Origin: Hyphomicrobiales bacterium
GTDB taxonomy: Bacteria > Pseudomonadota > Alphaproteobacteria > Rhizobiales > Rhizobiaceae
Length of the DNA stretch: 57,871 nt
Direction of reading: 5' to 3'
Assembly: GCA_900470965.1 (NCBI GenBank)
Contig: UCCS01000038.1
Coordinates: 1 to 57,871, forward strand
Every line of letters starts with the position of its first letter. Position 1 is the stretch's first letter. The notes below the pieces were generated by a model. It ran no database searches and was not told where the DNA came from. It saw nothing but the letters and a program-made list of their open reading frames with translations. This document shows, piece after piece, positions 1 through 9,312 of this stretch. The position numbers and the translations under genes are program-made.

Positions 1-641
1 TTCGAAATACCGCGGATGAAATAGGCCGCAACGGCGATGCCGCCGACAAAGACGATCAGCGAGGCGGTTAGCGCCTTCCAGATCGTCGCATTGACCTTCT
101 GCTGGAGGTCATCGAGATAGACGCCGGTACCGACGACGATCTTCCAGGGTTCGAAAGCCTTGGAATAGGCGCCCTTGAGGAAGACCTGGTCTTCCGGCTG
201 GCCGGGCTTGCCCCAGTAGTAGAAGGTACGGCCGCCGCCGGCCTTGCCGTGGTCGACGAGCGCCTGGCTGAATTTCGTGCCCGCCTTGTCGACCTGACCG
301 CTCATGTCCTTACCGATATTGGTCGGATTCGGATGGAAGAGCTGGACGACGTTGTAGTCCATGCCGAAGAGATATCCTGATGGCTGGAAGGTCACGCGCT
401 TCAGGATGTCGAAGGCTTCGGCCTGGGCAGCCTCATGCGTCATCTGGCCGGCCTTCTCGCGTTCGTAGAAGGTGTTGAGGACGGAGATGCCTGATTCGAC
501 CTGCGTGCGCAGCATGTCGAAACGCTCATCATAGATTGCCTGCTCGGATGTGCGGATTTCAAAATAGGTTGCGACTGCAAATGCAGCCATCAAAACACCG
601 ACCAGCGCAAAAAGCTGATGAGCAATCTTGAGTTTCTTCAT
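1..641 (-). CDS. Methyl-accepting chemotaxis protein, N-terminal part (cut by window edge)
   Basis: The reading frame opens at an ATG at 641 on the minus strand, preceded by TGAGG six bases upstream, and runs off the left edge of the window without a stop; about 213 residues are visible. They show a short cytoplasmic start (MKKLKIAHQLFALVG), a first membrane segment, a periplasmic region with the pattern of a single Cache domain (sCache_2; motifs GYLFGMDYN, HPNPTNIGKD, KPWKIVVGTGVY-like), and the beginning of a second membrane segment (SLIVFVGGIAVAAYFI). This layout is typical of the sensor half of chemoreceptors; the HAMP and methyl-accepting signalling domains would lie outside the window. 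The ligand cannot be told from sequence; sCache_2 receptors often bind small carboxylates. A sensor kinase with the same periplasmic domain is the main alternative. Confidence 0.8.
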   Translation of the reverse strand, partial: MKKLKIAHQLFALVGVLMAAFAVATYFEIRTSEQAIYDERFDMLRTQVESGISVLNTFYEREKAGQMTHEAAQAEAFDILKRVTFQPSGYLFGMDYNVVQLFHPNPTNIGKDMSGQVDKAGTKFSQALVDHGKAGGGRTFYYWGKPGQPEDQVFLKGAYSKAFEPWKIVVGTGVYLDDLQQKVNATIWKALTASLIVFVGGIAVAAYFIRGIS

Positions 642-698
642 GATTGGCCTCACAGAAAAGGTGAAATGCAGTATCCCGGATCGGTCAACTCCCGACCT

Positions 699-718
699 GC
701 GCGCGAGAAATCGCGCGC
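699..718. other. Perfect GC hairpin, upstream of chemoreceptor gene
   Basis: GCGCGCGA at 699-706 and TCGCGCGC at 711-718 form a perfect 8-bp stem around GAAA. It lies 58 bp upstream of the chemoreceptor ATG, so it may sit in the 5' leader of that mRNA (loop UUUC on that strand). No run of T follows on either strand, so it is not a standard terminator. Function unknown. Confidence 0.45.
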
Positions 719-918
719 TCAGCTAGCGCAATCATGCGTCCTCCGGCCCTCGTAAGTAAAATTAATGTGAATGATTAAATTATCTTTTAACAAAGGCAGG
801 ACTTCTACTCGGGCGGACTAGTAAAATTGATGGGTGTCTTCTTGCAGACTTGTATAGGTTGCGGCCCACTCATGAATACAATCAGGTAAATTAGAATATA
901 CTTATCTTGAATAGACAA

Positions 919-948
919 AACGCACCCTGCTTCTCTTCAGAGTGCGTT
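919..948 (-). terminator. Rho-independent terminator after the small exported protein gene
   Basis: Read on the minus strand, AACGCACTCTG and CAGGGTGCGTT form an 11-bp stem (one T-G wobble) around an 8-base loop, followed by TTTTGTCT. It lies 42 bp beyond the stop codon of the gene at 991-1443, the expected place for its terminator. Confidence 0.75.
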
Positions 949-990
949 CGCGACGATCGAAACTTTAATCCGAGTGGCAAAGAGATCCGA

Positions 991-1443
991 TTAGAAACGG
1001 AGCTCAAACGCGGCCACGTCGAGAGATGTGGTTCCACCCATGCCAGCCGCTACCGGCTTCGCCTCACCGCCGACCACGGCTGCCGTCGCCTCATTGTCGA
1101 TACCCTCGCTGGGCACCGGTGGAGCCAGCGCAAGCATCTGCTCGGGTGTTGCCTTGCTCACGAAGAGGACGGGGGAACCACCCATCCAGTTTTCGGTGCG
1201 ATAGATCTTTTTTTCTCCATCGACATCACGGACCTCGGCATGCTGGAAAGCGCCGGGACGCAGTTCCGGCACCAAATAATCCTTTTTGGAAGCTTCCGTC
1301 TGCAGCGGCGGGCAATGGTCGCAGGTCTCGGTAATGATGCTGCCGGCTTCCCTCGGCTTGCTAGGCCCGACCGCTTCGATCGAACCGGCCATGGCGGAAC
1401 CAGCCGCCAGCAGAAATACTGCATTGAGGAAAATCTGACGCAT
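991..1443 (-). CDS. Small exported protein of unknown function
   Basis: A 150-residue protein with a clear Sec signal peptide (MRQIFLNAVFLLAAGSAMA, probable cleavage AMA/G). The mature part contains a CDHC pair near residue 41 (ETCDHCPPL), then mostly polar sequence with KKIYRTENWMGGSP in the centre and ends in FELRF. The two cysteines spaced by two residues could form a disulfide or bind metal, but I do not recognise the fold. It resembles short periplasmic proteins annotated in rhizobia as HPE1-like; that link is from memory and weak. The ATG at 1443 is chosen because GGAG lies eight bases upstream; the GTG two codons earlier leaves no room for that ribosome site. It stands alone with its own terminator, between purD and the chemoreceptor. 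Confidence 0.7.
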   Translation of the reverse strand: MRQIFLNAVFLLAAGSAMAGSIEAVGPSKPREAGSIITETCDHCPPLQTEASKKDYLVPELRPGAFQHAEVRDVDGEKKIYRTENWMGGSPVLFVSKATPEQMLALAPPVPSEGIDNEATAAVVGGEAKPVAAGMGGTTSLDVAAFELRF

Positions 1444-1529
1444 CGACACTACTCCGTCTCACATTAGGAGCCAGATTAGCGCAGCTTTGTTTCCATCCCG
1501 TCAGAAGAAAGGGTAAAAATTTAGCGAAA

Positions 1530-1547
1530 CGGGCCGCTATCCGCCCG
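1530..1547 (-). terminator. Possible weak terminator after purD
   Basis: On the minus strand, CGGGC and GCCCG form a 5-bp stem with an 8-base loop just after the purD stop, followed by GTTTCGCTAAATTTTT. The stem is short, so this is only a candidate. Confidence 0.3.
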
Positions 1548-1551
1548 CTGC

Positions 1552-2823
1552 TTATGCCTTTTCGCGTTCCACCGCGCGCCGGCCGATATCACGGCGGCAG
1601 AAGCCGTTTTCCCATTTCACCCCGTCGAGCAGGGCATAGGCGCGGTCCTTTGCCTCACCGACCGTGCGGCCCGTCGCCGTCACGTTCAGGACGCGGCCGC
1701 CGGTTGCCACCAGAGCACCATCCTTCAGCGATGTGCCGGCGTGAAACACCTTCTCGCCCTCGCCGGCTGCCGGCAGCGCAAGGATCGGCGTGTTCTTCTC
1801 ATAGGAGCCGGGATAGCCTTTCGAGGCCATGACGACGGTCAGTGCAGGGTCGTCGGTCCATTCGGCCTCGACCTGGTCCAGCGTGCCATGAGCACAAGCA
1901 AGCAGCAGCGGCAGGAGATCGCTCTTCAGCCGCATCATCAGCACCTGGCATTCAGGATCACCGAAGCGCACATTGTATTCGATGAGTTCCGGCCCCTTGG
2001 CGGTCATCATCAAGCCTGCGAAGAAGACACCGCTGAAGGGATGGCCACTTTCGGCCATGCCGTGAATGGTCGGCTCGATGATCTCCTTCATCGTACGCTC
2101 GATCATCGCGGCCGTCATGACGGGTGCGGGCGAATAGGCACCCATGCCGCCGGTATTGGGACCGATATCGCCCTCGCCGACGCGCTTGTGGTCCTGCGCC
2201 GTCGCGAGAGGAAGGGCGGTCTTTCCATCGCAGAGGCAGAAGAAGCTTGCTTCCTCGCCATCGAGATAGGCTTCGACGACGACTTCGGCCCCGGCCTCGC
2301 CGAAAGCACCTTCGAAACAATCGTCCACCGCGGCCAGTGCCTCGTCCAGTGTCATGGCAACCGTGACACCCTTGCCGGCGGCAAGACCATCGGCCTTCAC
2401 GACGATCGGCGCGCCCTGCTCACGGATATAGGCTTTGGCCTTCGGAGCGTTGTTGAAACGCTGATAGGCGCCGGTTGGGATGTTGTAGCGTGCGCAGATA
2501 TCCTTGGTGAAACCCTTGGAACCCTCGAGCTGGGCCGCCGCCGCAGACGGGCCGAAGACCGCAAAGCCTGCGGCACGCAGCGCATCGGCGATGCCGGCAA
2601 CCAATGGGGCTTCCGGTCCGACGACGATGAAATCGATCGCCTTTTGCCGGCAGAAGGCGACGACCGCATCGTGGTCGTCGACATCAAGCGCGACCAGTGT
2701 CGCATGTTCGGCGATGCCGGGATTGCCAGGCGCGGCGTAGAATTCCGTCATCAGCGGCGATTGCGCCAGTTTCCAGGCGAGTGCGTGCTCGCGTCCGCCC
2801 GATCCGATCAACAGAACCTTCAT
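1552..2823 (-). CDS. purD: Phosphoribosylamine--glycine ligase (GAR synthetase)
   Basis: A 423-residue cytoplasmic enzyme that joins glycine to 5-phosphoribosylamine using ATP, the second step of de novo purine synthesis. The length matches the family. The N-terminal nucleotide-fold start ([21 protein letters not shown]), [12 protein letters not shown], the ATP-grasp segment with [11 protein letters not shown] near residue 145, [10 protein letters not shown] near 228 and the [10 protein letters not shown] metal/ATP signature near 290 are all present. It appears to be a single gene: the upstream DUF2207 gene ends 93 bp before its start, and the downstream neighbour is unrelated. Start ATG at 2823. 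Confidence 0.97.
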   Translation of the reverse strand: MKVLLIGSGGREHALAWKLAQSPLMTEFYAAPGNPGIAEHATLVALDVDDHDAVVAFCRQKAIDFIVVGPEAPLVAGIADALRAAGFAVFGPSAAAAQLEGSKGFTKDICARYNIPTGAYQRFNNAPKAKAYIREQGAPIVVKADGLAAGKGVTVAMTLDEALAAVDDCFEGAFGEAGAEVVVEAYLDGEEASFFCLCDGKTALPLATAQDHKRVGEGDIGPNTGGMGAYSPAPVMTAAMIERTMKEIIEPTIHGMAESGHPFSGVFFAGLMMTAKGPELIEYNVRFGDPECQVLMMRLKSDLLPLLLACAHGTLDQVEAEWTDDPALTVVMASKGYPGSYEKNTPILALPAAGEGEKVFHAGTSLKDGALVATGGRVLNVTATGRTVGEAKDRAYALLDGVKWENGFCRRDIGRRAVEREKA

Positions 2824-2915
2824 GCCTGATCCCTTTCCTGCTGGTCTGGCCTGTGGGCCTGGCCTGTTGTGTCTGGCGGTTAAGCGGGAAGGCCCGAAAG
2901 GTCAAGCGCGAAAGC

Positions 2916-4853
2916 TCACCAGCCCCCGCCTCCGCCACCTCCGCCACCTCCGCCGGACGAACCGCCGCCGGAGAAACCCGAGGACGAACTGGAGGGCGGC
3001 GGTGAAGGAATAGTGGACGCGAGGGTCGAGGCCATCGACGACGAGAAGCCGCCGATACGATCGGAAAAGCTGCCGCTGTTGAAATTGCCGGAATACCAAG
3101 CGGGGCTATAGGCAGCCGCGGCGGCTCCGGCTGCAGCAGCCGCCAGCCAAGTTTCGAATGTGCGCGACCATGGCTTTTCGACACCGAGCGCCACGGCATA
3201 GGGCAGCAAGGTCTCGAAATGTTGCGGCGACATTTGCGGCGCGCCGGCCATGTTCATTCGATCCTTTTCGGCGAGCGTCAGATATTGCCGCAGGCCATCG
3301 ACGCCGGCTGTCATCTTGGCACCAAGCGGCGTCGGCGCCCCCATGATGAAGAAATAGAGGATGTTAAAGAGCACGATGCCGCCGACCGCAAAGAGCATGG
3401 GCGTTTCGTGGAATTCCATCAGCGAAGAGCCGAGCGCCAGCACGACGGCAGAGAGAATGCTCAAGCCCACAAAAACGGCGATGGCGATGGCGATGACTGC
3501 GAAAATCTTGCCGACGAGCGAACGGCCACGATGCAGCGCCTTCGCAAAACCTGCCACAAAGACAGACAGGAAGACGGAAATGCCGATGGGGATGATCATC
3601 AGCGCGATCGTATCCGGCTCCAGCGAGCCGAAGACAAAGAGCGCCACCAGGGCCGCAGCGCTTAAAATCACGCCCCCGGTGATATAACCGGCATTGGAAT
3701 TGTAATATTTGCCGCGGTGTTCCCGTTCGATCGACGAGCGGAAGCTCTGGCCGACCGATTTGACCTTTTCGCCGTTGGCCTTGTCGATGGTGAGCGTATC
3801 ACCGGCTCTGCCGACCGCCTTCAGGAGCTCGGCCTCGCCGGCCTGGAGCTTCTCCTTGCCGAGCGGCTTGTCGGTGCGACGGATGACGATCGAGTCCTTG
3901 AGATCTTCCAGCGTAACATAGCCGCGCACGGCAAGATCGAGCGCGGTTGCCGAAAGCGCCGTCCAGCCCTGGCCGGAAAAGCCTCTATTGTCGATGTAAT
4001 TGACAAGCGCAGGCGAAATGCCAGAAGGCGGATCCCAGCGCGGCACAACGATCTCTCGCACCGGATCACGGCCAACCTTCAGCCAGGAGCGCGTGTAATA
4101 GAGGAAGACGAGGATGAGGCCGCCGAAGCCGATGAAATAGTCACGGTTATCGCTGAACCACCAGCTACTCTCCTGATCGGCTCTCGGCGTATCGACCGCA
4201 CCCTTCGGCAGTTTCGCGGAAAAGGTCAGCCCCTCCTCCGCGCCGAGGGGCGCGGTGGTCGCGACGATCAGTCGGCCGTCGTCTACGCTCGCTCGAGCAT
4301 TCTTGCCGGTGGCACCGACGGGGCCAGTGAAGACGGCGACATCCTCGGGCACAACGCCCTGCGGAAAGGTGACCGTCGCTACCGCAGAGCGGATCGGAAA
4401 AATCCAGCCGTTGCCGGTAACGTTCCAATAGAGCTCGTCATGATCGTCGAAGTAACGGATCTGACGGTTCGTTTTGTAGGTGAAGACATATTCGTGGCGG
4501 CCGGGAGAGATCGTCACGTCTTCGGAGCCCGCATAGATGCGGATGCCGCCAGTGACGGATTCCGTATGCCAGGGCTCGTCCCTGCCGTCGCGCTTGACCG
4601 AGACGACGCTGAAATCGACGCTGCGGCGTCGGCCGCCCGCATCCCTGAAGGTCAGCGGAAAATCGCGGAAGATGCCCCGCCGGATGCGGTCGCCTTCGGC
4701 ATTGACAGTGATCGTTTCCGCCACTGTCATCGCCCCGCTCTTTTCCAGCTGGATGGCGGAATCGAAGGAGGCGATGAATTCCTCAGCCGTTGCTGCTCGT
4801 GCCGACAGCACCAGTAGCAACGCGAAACAAATGCCGAAAAACCGCCGGATCAT
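2916..4853 (-). CDS. DUF2207 family membrane protein
   Basis: A 645-residue protein with a signal peptide ([20 protein letters not shown], cleavage near ATA/EEF), an extracytoplasmic N-terminal domain rich in beta structure ([29 protein letters not shown]), a membrane segment near residue 235-255, a cytoplasmic stretch, then four hydrophobic segments between about 385 and 520, and a glycine-rich end consisting mostly of Gly and Ser before a final Trp. This is the standard build of DUF2207 proteins, including the glycine tail. Their molecular role is not known. DUF2207 proteins are very often encoded beside LemA proteins; here lemA lies nearby on the same strand but aroA sits between them. The poly-Gly coding stretch (2916-2990) is a simple-sequence region prone to length change. 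Confidence 0.85.
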   Translation of the reverse strand: MIRRFFGICFALLLVLSARAATAEEFIASFDSAIQLEKSGAMTVAETITVNAEGDRIRRGIFRDFPLTFRDAGGRRRSVDFSVVSVKRDGRDEPWHTESVTGGIRIYAGSEDVTISPGRHEYVFTYKTNRQIRYFDDHDELYWNVTGNGWIFPIRSAVATVTFPQGVVPEDVAVFTGPVGATGKNARASVDDGRLIVATTAPLGAEEGLTFSAKLPKGAVDTPRADQESSWWFSDNRDYFIGFGGLILVFLYYTRSWLKVGRDPVREIVVPRWDPPSGISPALVNYIDNRGFSGQGWTALSATALDLAVRGYVTLEDLKDSIVIRRTDKPLGKEKLQAGEAELLKAVGRAGDTLTIDKANGEKVKSVGQSFRSSIEREHRGKYYNSNAGYITGGVILSAAALVALFVFGSLEPDTIALMIIPIGISVFLSVFVAGFAKALHRGRSLVGKIFAVIAIAIAVFVGLSILSAVVLALGSSLMEFHETPMLFAVGGIVLFNILYFFIMGAPTPLGAKMTAGVDGLRQYLTLAEKDRMNMAGAPQMSPQHFETLLPYAVALGVEKPWSRTFETWLAAAAAGAAAAAYSPAWYSGNFNSGSFSDRIGGFSSSMASTLASTIPSPPPSSSSSGFSGGGSSGGGGGGGGGGGW

Positions 4854-4874
4854 GTCCCCTCCCCGATTGCGGTT

Positions 4875-4980
4875 CAGCCTGAAGCGTGTCGCGATGTTTC
4901 GAGTCGCCGCGCTTTAGGTGTTTGTTTTATGCGTGTCGTGATCGCAAAACCGCTGCACAATTCTGTGCAACAGTTCCAGG
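4875..4980. repeat. Rhizobial intergenic repeat, degenerate copy
   Basis: The gap between aroA and the DUF2207 gene holds a sequence with a TTTGTTTTATGCGTGTCGTG stretch followed by CGCAAAACCGCTGC (4943-4956) and CACAATTCTGTGCAA. The CGCAAA.CCGCTGC core is shared with copies at 18726-18750 and 53300-53324 in this window. From memory, this family is abundant between genes in Rhizobium and Agrobacterium. Confidence 0.55.
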
Positions 4981-4986
4981 CCCGAC

Positions 4987-6258
4987 TCAGGCTTCGTCCT
5001 TGTAGGCAACCCCCAGCTCTGCAAGCGTGCGCCAGTAAGCCGGGAAGGTCTTGCCGACGCAGTCAGGGTCGAGAATGGTGATGCCGTTGATCTTCAGGCC
5101 GGCAAGCGCAAAGCTCATGGCGATGCGGTGATCGGCAAAGGTATCGATATCGGCCGGCAACGTCTGGCCGGCGAGATCAGGATCGGAATGGACGATCAGA
5201 TCGTCGCCTTCCTCGACCGCCAGGCCTTCGCGAATGTTGTTGAGCCCCGTGGACAGGGCGCGGATGCGATCGCATTCCTTCACCCGCAGGTTGGCGATGC
5301 CGACGAAGCGGACCGGCGTCTCGTTGAAAGCGGCGAGAACGGCGATCGTCGGGATGGCATCCTGCATCTGCGAGCCGTCGATTTCAGCCGGCAGGTGCGG
5401 GAACTTGGCGATCGTTTCATAGGCCTTGGCGTCCGGCTGGGTGAAGGCATCGTTCGCCACGCCAAGATCGATCTTACCGCCGCTCAGCACTTCAGCGGCC
5501 CAGAGGTATGTCGCCGCCGACGCATCCGGCTCGATGACGAAATCGGCTGCGGTATAACCGGTCGGCTCGACGCGCCAGGTCGCGGCGTCGAGCTGCTCCA
5601 CCTTGGCGCCGAAGGCCTCCATGGCGGCGAGTGTGAGATCGACATAACCGCGGGCACCGATATCGGTACCGGCAAGCGCAATCGTCACAGGCGCGTTGGC
5701 GCCCTGCTTGGCGAGCGGTGCTGCCATCAGAAGGGCCGACACATATTGGCTGGACAGACCGGCATCGATTTCGACACGGCCGGACGCGAAATGTCCGTTG
5801 CCGCGCACCGTCACCGGCGGGCAGCCGGTTGGCGCCTCGGCGTTCAGTCCCAGCGACTTCAGGGCTGCAACGAGCGGGCCGATCGGGCGCTTGCGCATAT
5901 GCTCATCGCCATCGACGACGACGGTACCCTCGACGGAAGCGACGGCCGCCGTCAGGAAACGGGTCGCCGTGCCGGCATTGCCGAGGAAAAGCGGCGCCTT
6001 CGGCGGCAGGAGCCTGCCGCTGCCGGTGACGACGAAGGTCGTCTCATCAGGCTCTTCGATCTGCACGCCCATGGCCCTGAGCGCCTCGGCCATATATTTC
6101 GTGTCGTCGCTCTTCAGCGCACCGGTCAGCCGGCTCGTGCCTTTGGCAAGGCCCGCCAGCAGCAGGGCGCGGTTGGTGATCGACTTCGAGCCCGGAACCA
6201 CGGCACGACCAGTGAGCGGCTTGCCCGGCGGAATGATGGTGAGCTTGGCTTTACTCAT
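4987..6258 (-). CDS. aroA: 3-phosphoshikimate 1-carboxyvinyltransferase (EPSP synthase), class I-like
   Basis: A 423-residue enzyme joining shikimate 3-phosphate with phosphoenolpyruvate in the shikimate pathway to aromatic amino acids. Seen: VPGSKSITNRALLLAGLA near residue 22, FLGNAGTATRFLTAA near 90, KRPIGPLVAAL near 120, VKECDRIRALSTGL near 335 and DHRIAMSFALAGL near 390. The NAGTA.R form is that of class I-like enzymes, whereas the usual rhizobial enzyme is of the CP4 type (GNAATGCR-like) and sits by cmk and rpsA. At the position equivalent to E. coli Pro101 there is a Phe. The start at 6258 (MSKAKLTII) is preferred over a TTG-initiated frame 12 codons upstream. It lies between lemA and the DUF2207 gene. 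It may be a second EPSP synthase of the genome. Confidence 0.88.
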   Translation of the reverse strand: MSKAKLTIIPPGKPLTGRAVVPGSKSITNRALLLAGLAKGTSRLTGALKSDDTKYMAEALRAMGVQIEEPDETTFVVTGSGRLLPPKAPLFLGNAGTATRFLTAAVASVEGTVVVDGDEHMRKRPIGPLVAALKSLGLNAEAPTGCPPVTVRGNGHFASGRVEIDAGLSSQYVSALLMAAPLAKQGANAPVTIALAGTDIGARGYVDLTLAAMEAFGAKVEQLDAATWRVEPTGYTAADFVIEPDASAATYLWAAEVLSGGKIDLGVANDAFTQPDAKAYETIAKFPHLPAEIDGSQMQDAIPTIAVLAAFNETPVRFVGIANLRVKECDRIRALSTGLNNIREGLAVEEGDDLIVHSDPDLAGQTLPADIDTFADHRIAMSFALAGLKINGITILDPDCVGKTFPAYWRTLAELGVAYKDEA

Positions 6259-6341
6259 TGCGCTTGTCTCTTCTGTCCATTGCAGCGGCCGCAAGCGGCC
6301 CTATCGGACTGCTCATAGCAGTTTTTGTGCAAAGACAAAGG

Positions 6342-6893
6342 TCAGAACTTGACAGTCGGCACAGTGCGGTCGGCCTCGTTGGCAATTTCGAAATATTCGC
6401 GTTTGGAGAATCCGAACTGGCCGGCAACGAGGTTCGAGGGGAAGCTCTCGACCTTGACGTTCAGATCGCGGGCAGCGCCATTGTAATAGCGCCGCGCCAT
6501 CTGGATTTCGCTTTCCATGGTTTCCAGCGAGGCCTGAAGCTCGGAGAAATTCTGGTTGGCCTTGAGATCGGGATAGGCTTCGGCGAGCGCCATCACCCGG
6601 CCGAGCGCCTGGCCAAGCAGACCTTCCGCCTGCGCCCTGCCAGCGACATCGCCAGCAGGAACGGCCTGCGCCTTGTTCCTGAGTTCGACGACTTCTTCGA
6701 GCGTGCTCTTTTCGTGAGCGGCGTAACCTTTGACGGTCTCGATCAGGTTCGGGATCAGATCGGCCCGGCGCTTCAGCTGCACATCGATGCCGGACCAGGC
6801 CTCCTCGGCCATCTGCCGGGAACGGACGAGGCCGTTGTAGATGAAGACGACGTAGAGTGCGATTAGAACGATGACGCCAAGAGCGATATACAT
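6342..6893 (-). CDS. lemA: LemA family protein
   Basis: 183 residues, the usual LemA length. There is one N-terminal membrane anchor (MYIALGVIVLIALYVVFIYNGLV) followed by a long helical domain with the family hallmarks RADLIPNLIETVKGYAAHE, ALAEAYPDLKANQNF and ARRYYNGAARDLNVKVESFPSN. The C-terminal domain faces outward in family models. LemA proteins are widespread, with no settled biochemical function; they commonly pair with DUF2207 or TPM-domain proteins. A DUF2207 gene lies 1.5 kb downstream on the same strand with aroA between, so the three may be co-transcribed (gaps 83 and 133 bp). Confidence 0.92.
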   Translation of the reverse strand: MYIALGVIVLIALYVVFIYNGLVRSRQMAEEAWSGIDVQLKRRADLIPNLIETVKGYAAHEKSTLEEVVELRNKAQAVPAGDVAGRAQAEGLLGQALGRVMALAEAYPDLKANQNFSELQASLETMESEIQMARRYYNGAARDLNVKVESFPSNLVAGQFGFSKREYFEIANEADRTVPTVKF

Positions 6894-6996
6894 CGCGAAT
6901 CCCCCCGAAAAGCCAATGTGGCGGGAGACTACGCGGGTTTCGTAGAGATCGTCAAACGAGGAAGGCGGCGCAAGTGCTCCTCGCGCCGCAGCAGGA

Positions 6997-7956
6997 TCAG
7001 GCGGCTGCGTTTACGAGGTCAAAACCACCCGCATCCGTCAGCAAAAACGCTTCGCCGCAGGCTTTGGCGAGCGTGCGCACGCGCAGGATGTAGCTCTGGC
7101 GTTCGGTGACGGAGATCACGCCGCGGGCGTCGAGCAGGTTGAAGACGTGGCTGGCCTTGATGCACTGATCGTAGGCGGGGAAGACGCATTTGTGCAGGCG
7201 CTGGTTGGCGTTGTCACCCGGCGCGCCGGCGGCGAGAAGCGCCTGGCATTCCTTCTCGGCATCGATGAAGTGACGATGCAGCATCTCGGTATTGGCGAAT
7301 TCGAAGTTGTGGCGGGAATATTCCTGCTCTGCCTGCAGGAAGACATCGCCGTAGCTGATCTTCTCGTCGCCTTCGCGGCCGTTGAAGTTCAGATCGTACA
7401 CATTGTCCACGCCCTGCACATACATGGCGAGGCGCTCCAGACCATAGGTCAGCTCGCCGGCGACCGGGGAACATTCGATGCCGCAAATCTGCTGGAAATA
7501 GGTGAATTGCGAGACTTCCATGCCGTCGCACCAGCATTCCCAGCCAAGGCCCCAGGCGCCGAGCGTCGGGCTTTCCCAGTCATCCTCGACGAAGCGGATA
7601 TCGTGCAGCAGCGGGTCGAGGCCGATGGCAGCGAGCGAGCCGAGGTAAAGTTCCTGCAGGTTCGGCGGGTTCGGCTTCAGGATGACCTGATACTGATAGT
7701 AGTGCTGCAGGCGGTTCGGGTTTTCGCCGTAACGGCCGTCGGAGGGACGGCGGGAGGGCTGGACATAGGCGGCTTTCCACGGCTTCGGGCCGAGGGCGCG
7801 CAGCGTGGTGGCCGGGTGGAAAGTACCCGCACCCACTTCCATGTCATAGGGCTGCAGAACCGCACAACCCCTGTCCGCCCAGTAGTTATGCAGGGTCAGG
7901 ATCAGCGCCTGGAAAGAGCGCTTCGGGTTCATATGGTCAGGAATGGCAGCAGACAT
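6997..7956 (-). CDS. glyQ: Glycyl-tRNA synthetase alpha subunit
   Basis: About 319 residues. The alpha subunit of the alpha2beta2 bacterial enzyme holds the class II aminoacylation site that charges tRNA-Gly. Seen: [57 protein letters not shown] (class II motif 2 region) and a conserved [36 protein letters not shown] at 7956 is taken as the start; the second Met (7932) is equally possible and neither has a strong ribosome site. It follows the S49 peptidase and the small membrane protein on the same strand. The beta-subunit gene glyS does not follow in this window. Confidence 0.96.
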   Translation of the reverse strand: MSAAIPDHMNPKRSFQALILTLHNYWADRGCAVLQPYDMEVGAGTFHPATTLRALGPKPWKAAYVQPSRRPSDGRYGENPNRLQHYYQYQVILKPNPPNLQELYLGSLAAIGLDPLLHDIRFVEDDWESPTLGAWGLGWECWCDGMEVSQFTYFQQICGIECSPVAGELTYGLERLAMYVQGVDNVYDLNFNGREGDEKISYGDVFLQAEQEYSRHNFEFANTEMLHRHFIDAEKECQALLAAGAPGDNANQRLHKCVFPAYDQCIKASHVFNLLDARGVISVTERQSYILRVRTLAKACGEAFLLTDAGGFDLVNAAA

Positions 7957-8113
7957 GGAAGGGCACCGATTGCTTGAAGTATGAGCGCGACAGGTGCCAC
8001 GGAGGGCCGCAGGGGTCAAGACTTTTGCACCGCGTCCCGACAAACCTCACAAACGGCCAGCCGGTCAGCGATCTCGATCGCCGATCGGCAACGCTCAACA
8101 CACACGCTCCGGC

Positions 8114-8305
8114 CTATTCGTCTTCCCGTTTCAGGCGATATTCACCCGTCGCCGGATCCTTCACCAGTGTACCGATGGCCCCCGTCTGGCGCTCCTTCTC
8201 GGCGCGGCGGGATTTTTCAGCAAGCCTCTGCGCATCAGAAACAAAGCGACGGTAGAGCCACCAGCCCGCGCAGACGAGGATCAATAACGTGATAAGCTGT
8301 GCCAT
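8114..8305 (-). CDS. Small single-pass membrane protein, unknown function
   Basis: 63 residues: one N-terminal hydrophobic segment (LITLLILVCAGWWLYRRFV) and a highly charged cytoplasmic tail (RLAEKSRRAEKERQ) ending in a DPATGEYRLKRED stretch. GGAGG lies five bases before the ATG, and the start is 18 bp after the S49 peptidase stop, so it looks like the second gene of that operon, followed by glyQ. I do not recognise a named family. Confidence 0.7.
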   Translation of the reverse strand: MAQLITLLILVCAGWWLYRRFVSDAQRLAEKSRRAEKERQTGAIGTLVKDPATGEYRLKREDE

Positions 8306-8323
8306 GTCCCCTCCTACCTCCCA

Positions 8324-9184
8324 TCAAAGCCCGTAGCGGCTCCACAATGCCCTCTCCTCTGCCGCTTCGACAAGCCCCGACGCAAGACCGGACGCCGCAC
8401 CATCAAGCGAGACCGGTGAGACACCGGGAATGCGGCGGCCGAGCAGCCCGCGGGTGGCCGTGACGAGCTGCAGCTTCGTTTTCTGGCCGTAGCGTTTCTT
8501 CAATTCCTGGCGCATGTCGCCGAGCCCGTCAATCAGGCCGAGCTCCAGGCCGCGCGTGCCGCTCCAGAAGAGACCGGAGAAAACAGCCGCATCGTCCGTC
8601 AGCTTGCCGGCACGGCGCTCGCGCACCATCGAGATGAAGACCTGATGGATCTCCAACTGCAGGCTCTTCAGATATTCGATGTCCTTTTCCTTCTCGGGCT
8701 GGAAAGGATCTAGGATCACCTTGTTTTCGCCTGCCGTATAGACGCGACGCTCGACACCGATCTTCTTCAGGAGTTCCGGAAAACCGAAACCACCCGAGAC
8801 GACGCCGATCGAACCGACGATGGATGTCGGGTCGGCGATGATTTCATCGCCCGCCAGCGCGATCATGTAGCCGCCGGAGGCTGCCACATCCTCCACGAAG
8901 ATCAGCACCTTCTTCTGCTTTTCACGCGCAAGCTCGCGGATACGCGTGAAGATAAGGCGGGACTGGACGGGCGAGCCGCCCGGCGAATTGATAGAGATCG
9001 CAACAGCCGGTGTATCCTTCATGGAGAAGGCCTTTTCCAGCACCGGCGCAACATTGGCGAGATTGAGGGTGGGGCGGAACTGACCGCCGCCGCTGATGAT
9101 CGCGCCCTGCAGCCTGACGACGGGGATGACGAGCCCATCCTTACGAAACCGCTTCGGCATCAGCTTTCTCAAAAATCCAGCCAT
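8324..9184 (-). CDS. S49 family signal-peptide-peptidase-like serine protease (SppA/SohB type)
   Basis: 286 residues, the short single-domain form. Membrane-associated S49 proteases cut leftover signal peptides and membrane protein fragments with a Ser-Lys dyad. The nucleophile is the Ser in EDVAASGGYMIALAGDEI (about residue 124); the catalytic Lys is probably in AGENKVILDPF (about 176), which fits the family spacing. INSPGGSPVQS near residue 67 forms the oxyanion region. No clear signal peptide is present, only a short basic start (MAGFLRKLMPKRFRK), so the protein may be cytoplasmic or peripherally bound. It heads a minus-strand run with the 63-residue protein and glyQ. Confidence 0.88.
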   Translation of the reverse strand: MAGFLRKLMPKRFRKDGLVIPVVRLQGAIISGGGQFRPTLNLANVAPVLEKAFSMKDTPAVAISINSPGGSPVQSRLIFTRIRELAREKQKKVLIFVEDVAASGGYMIALAGDEIIADPTSIVGSIGVVSGGFGFPELLKKIGVERRVYTAGENKVILDPFQPEKEKDIEYLKSLQLEIHQVFISMVRERRAGKLTDDAAVFSGLFWSGTRGLELGLIDGLGDMRQELKKRYGQKTKLQLVTATRGLLGRRIPGVSPVSLDGAASGLASGLVEAAEERALWSRYGL

Positions 9185-9312
9185 TTCTCTTCCTCAACAT
9201 GATCGGCGGCGCCAGCATGCATGTGCACATTACAAGGGCATTGCATGTATGCGCTGCAACGACAAACGCAATGGCTACGTTCCCAAAACATGGCCTTCCA
9301 TTTTCTTGTTGC

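Larger units (their letters stand above)
642..990. other. Intergenic region of about 350 bp
   Basis: No coding region was recognised. It lies upstream of the chemoreceptor (minus) and downstream of the small exported protein (minus). Two structures stand out: a perfect 8-bp GC stem with a GAAA tetraloop at 699-718 and a terminator hairpin at 919-948. The middle, 750-910, is AT-rich (AATTAATGTGAATGATTAAA and neighbours) and could hold the chemoreceptor promoter, but I cannot pick one promoter with confidence. Confidence 0.5.

Noticed and set aside
907..1467. 186-codon plus-strand open frame opposite the small exported protein
   Set aside because: The minus-strand frame has a signal peptide, a good ribosome site and a terminator; the plus frame has none of these.
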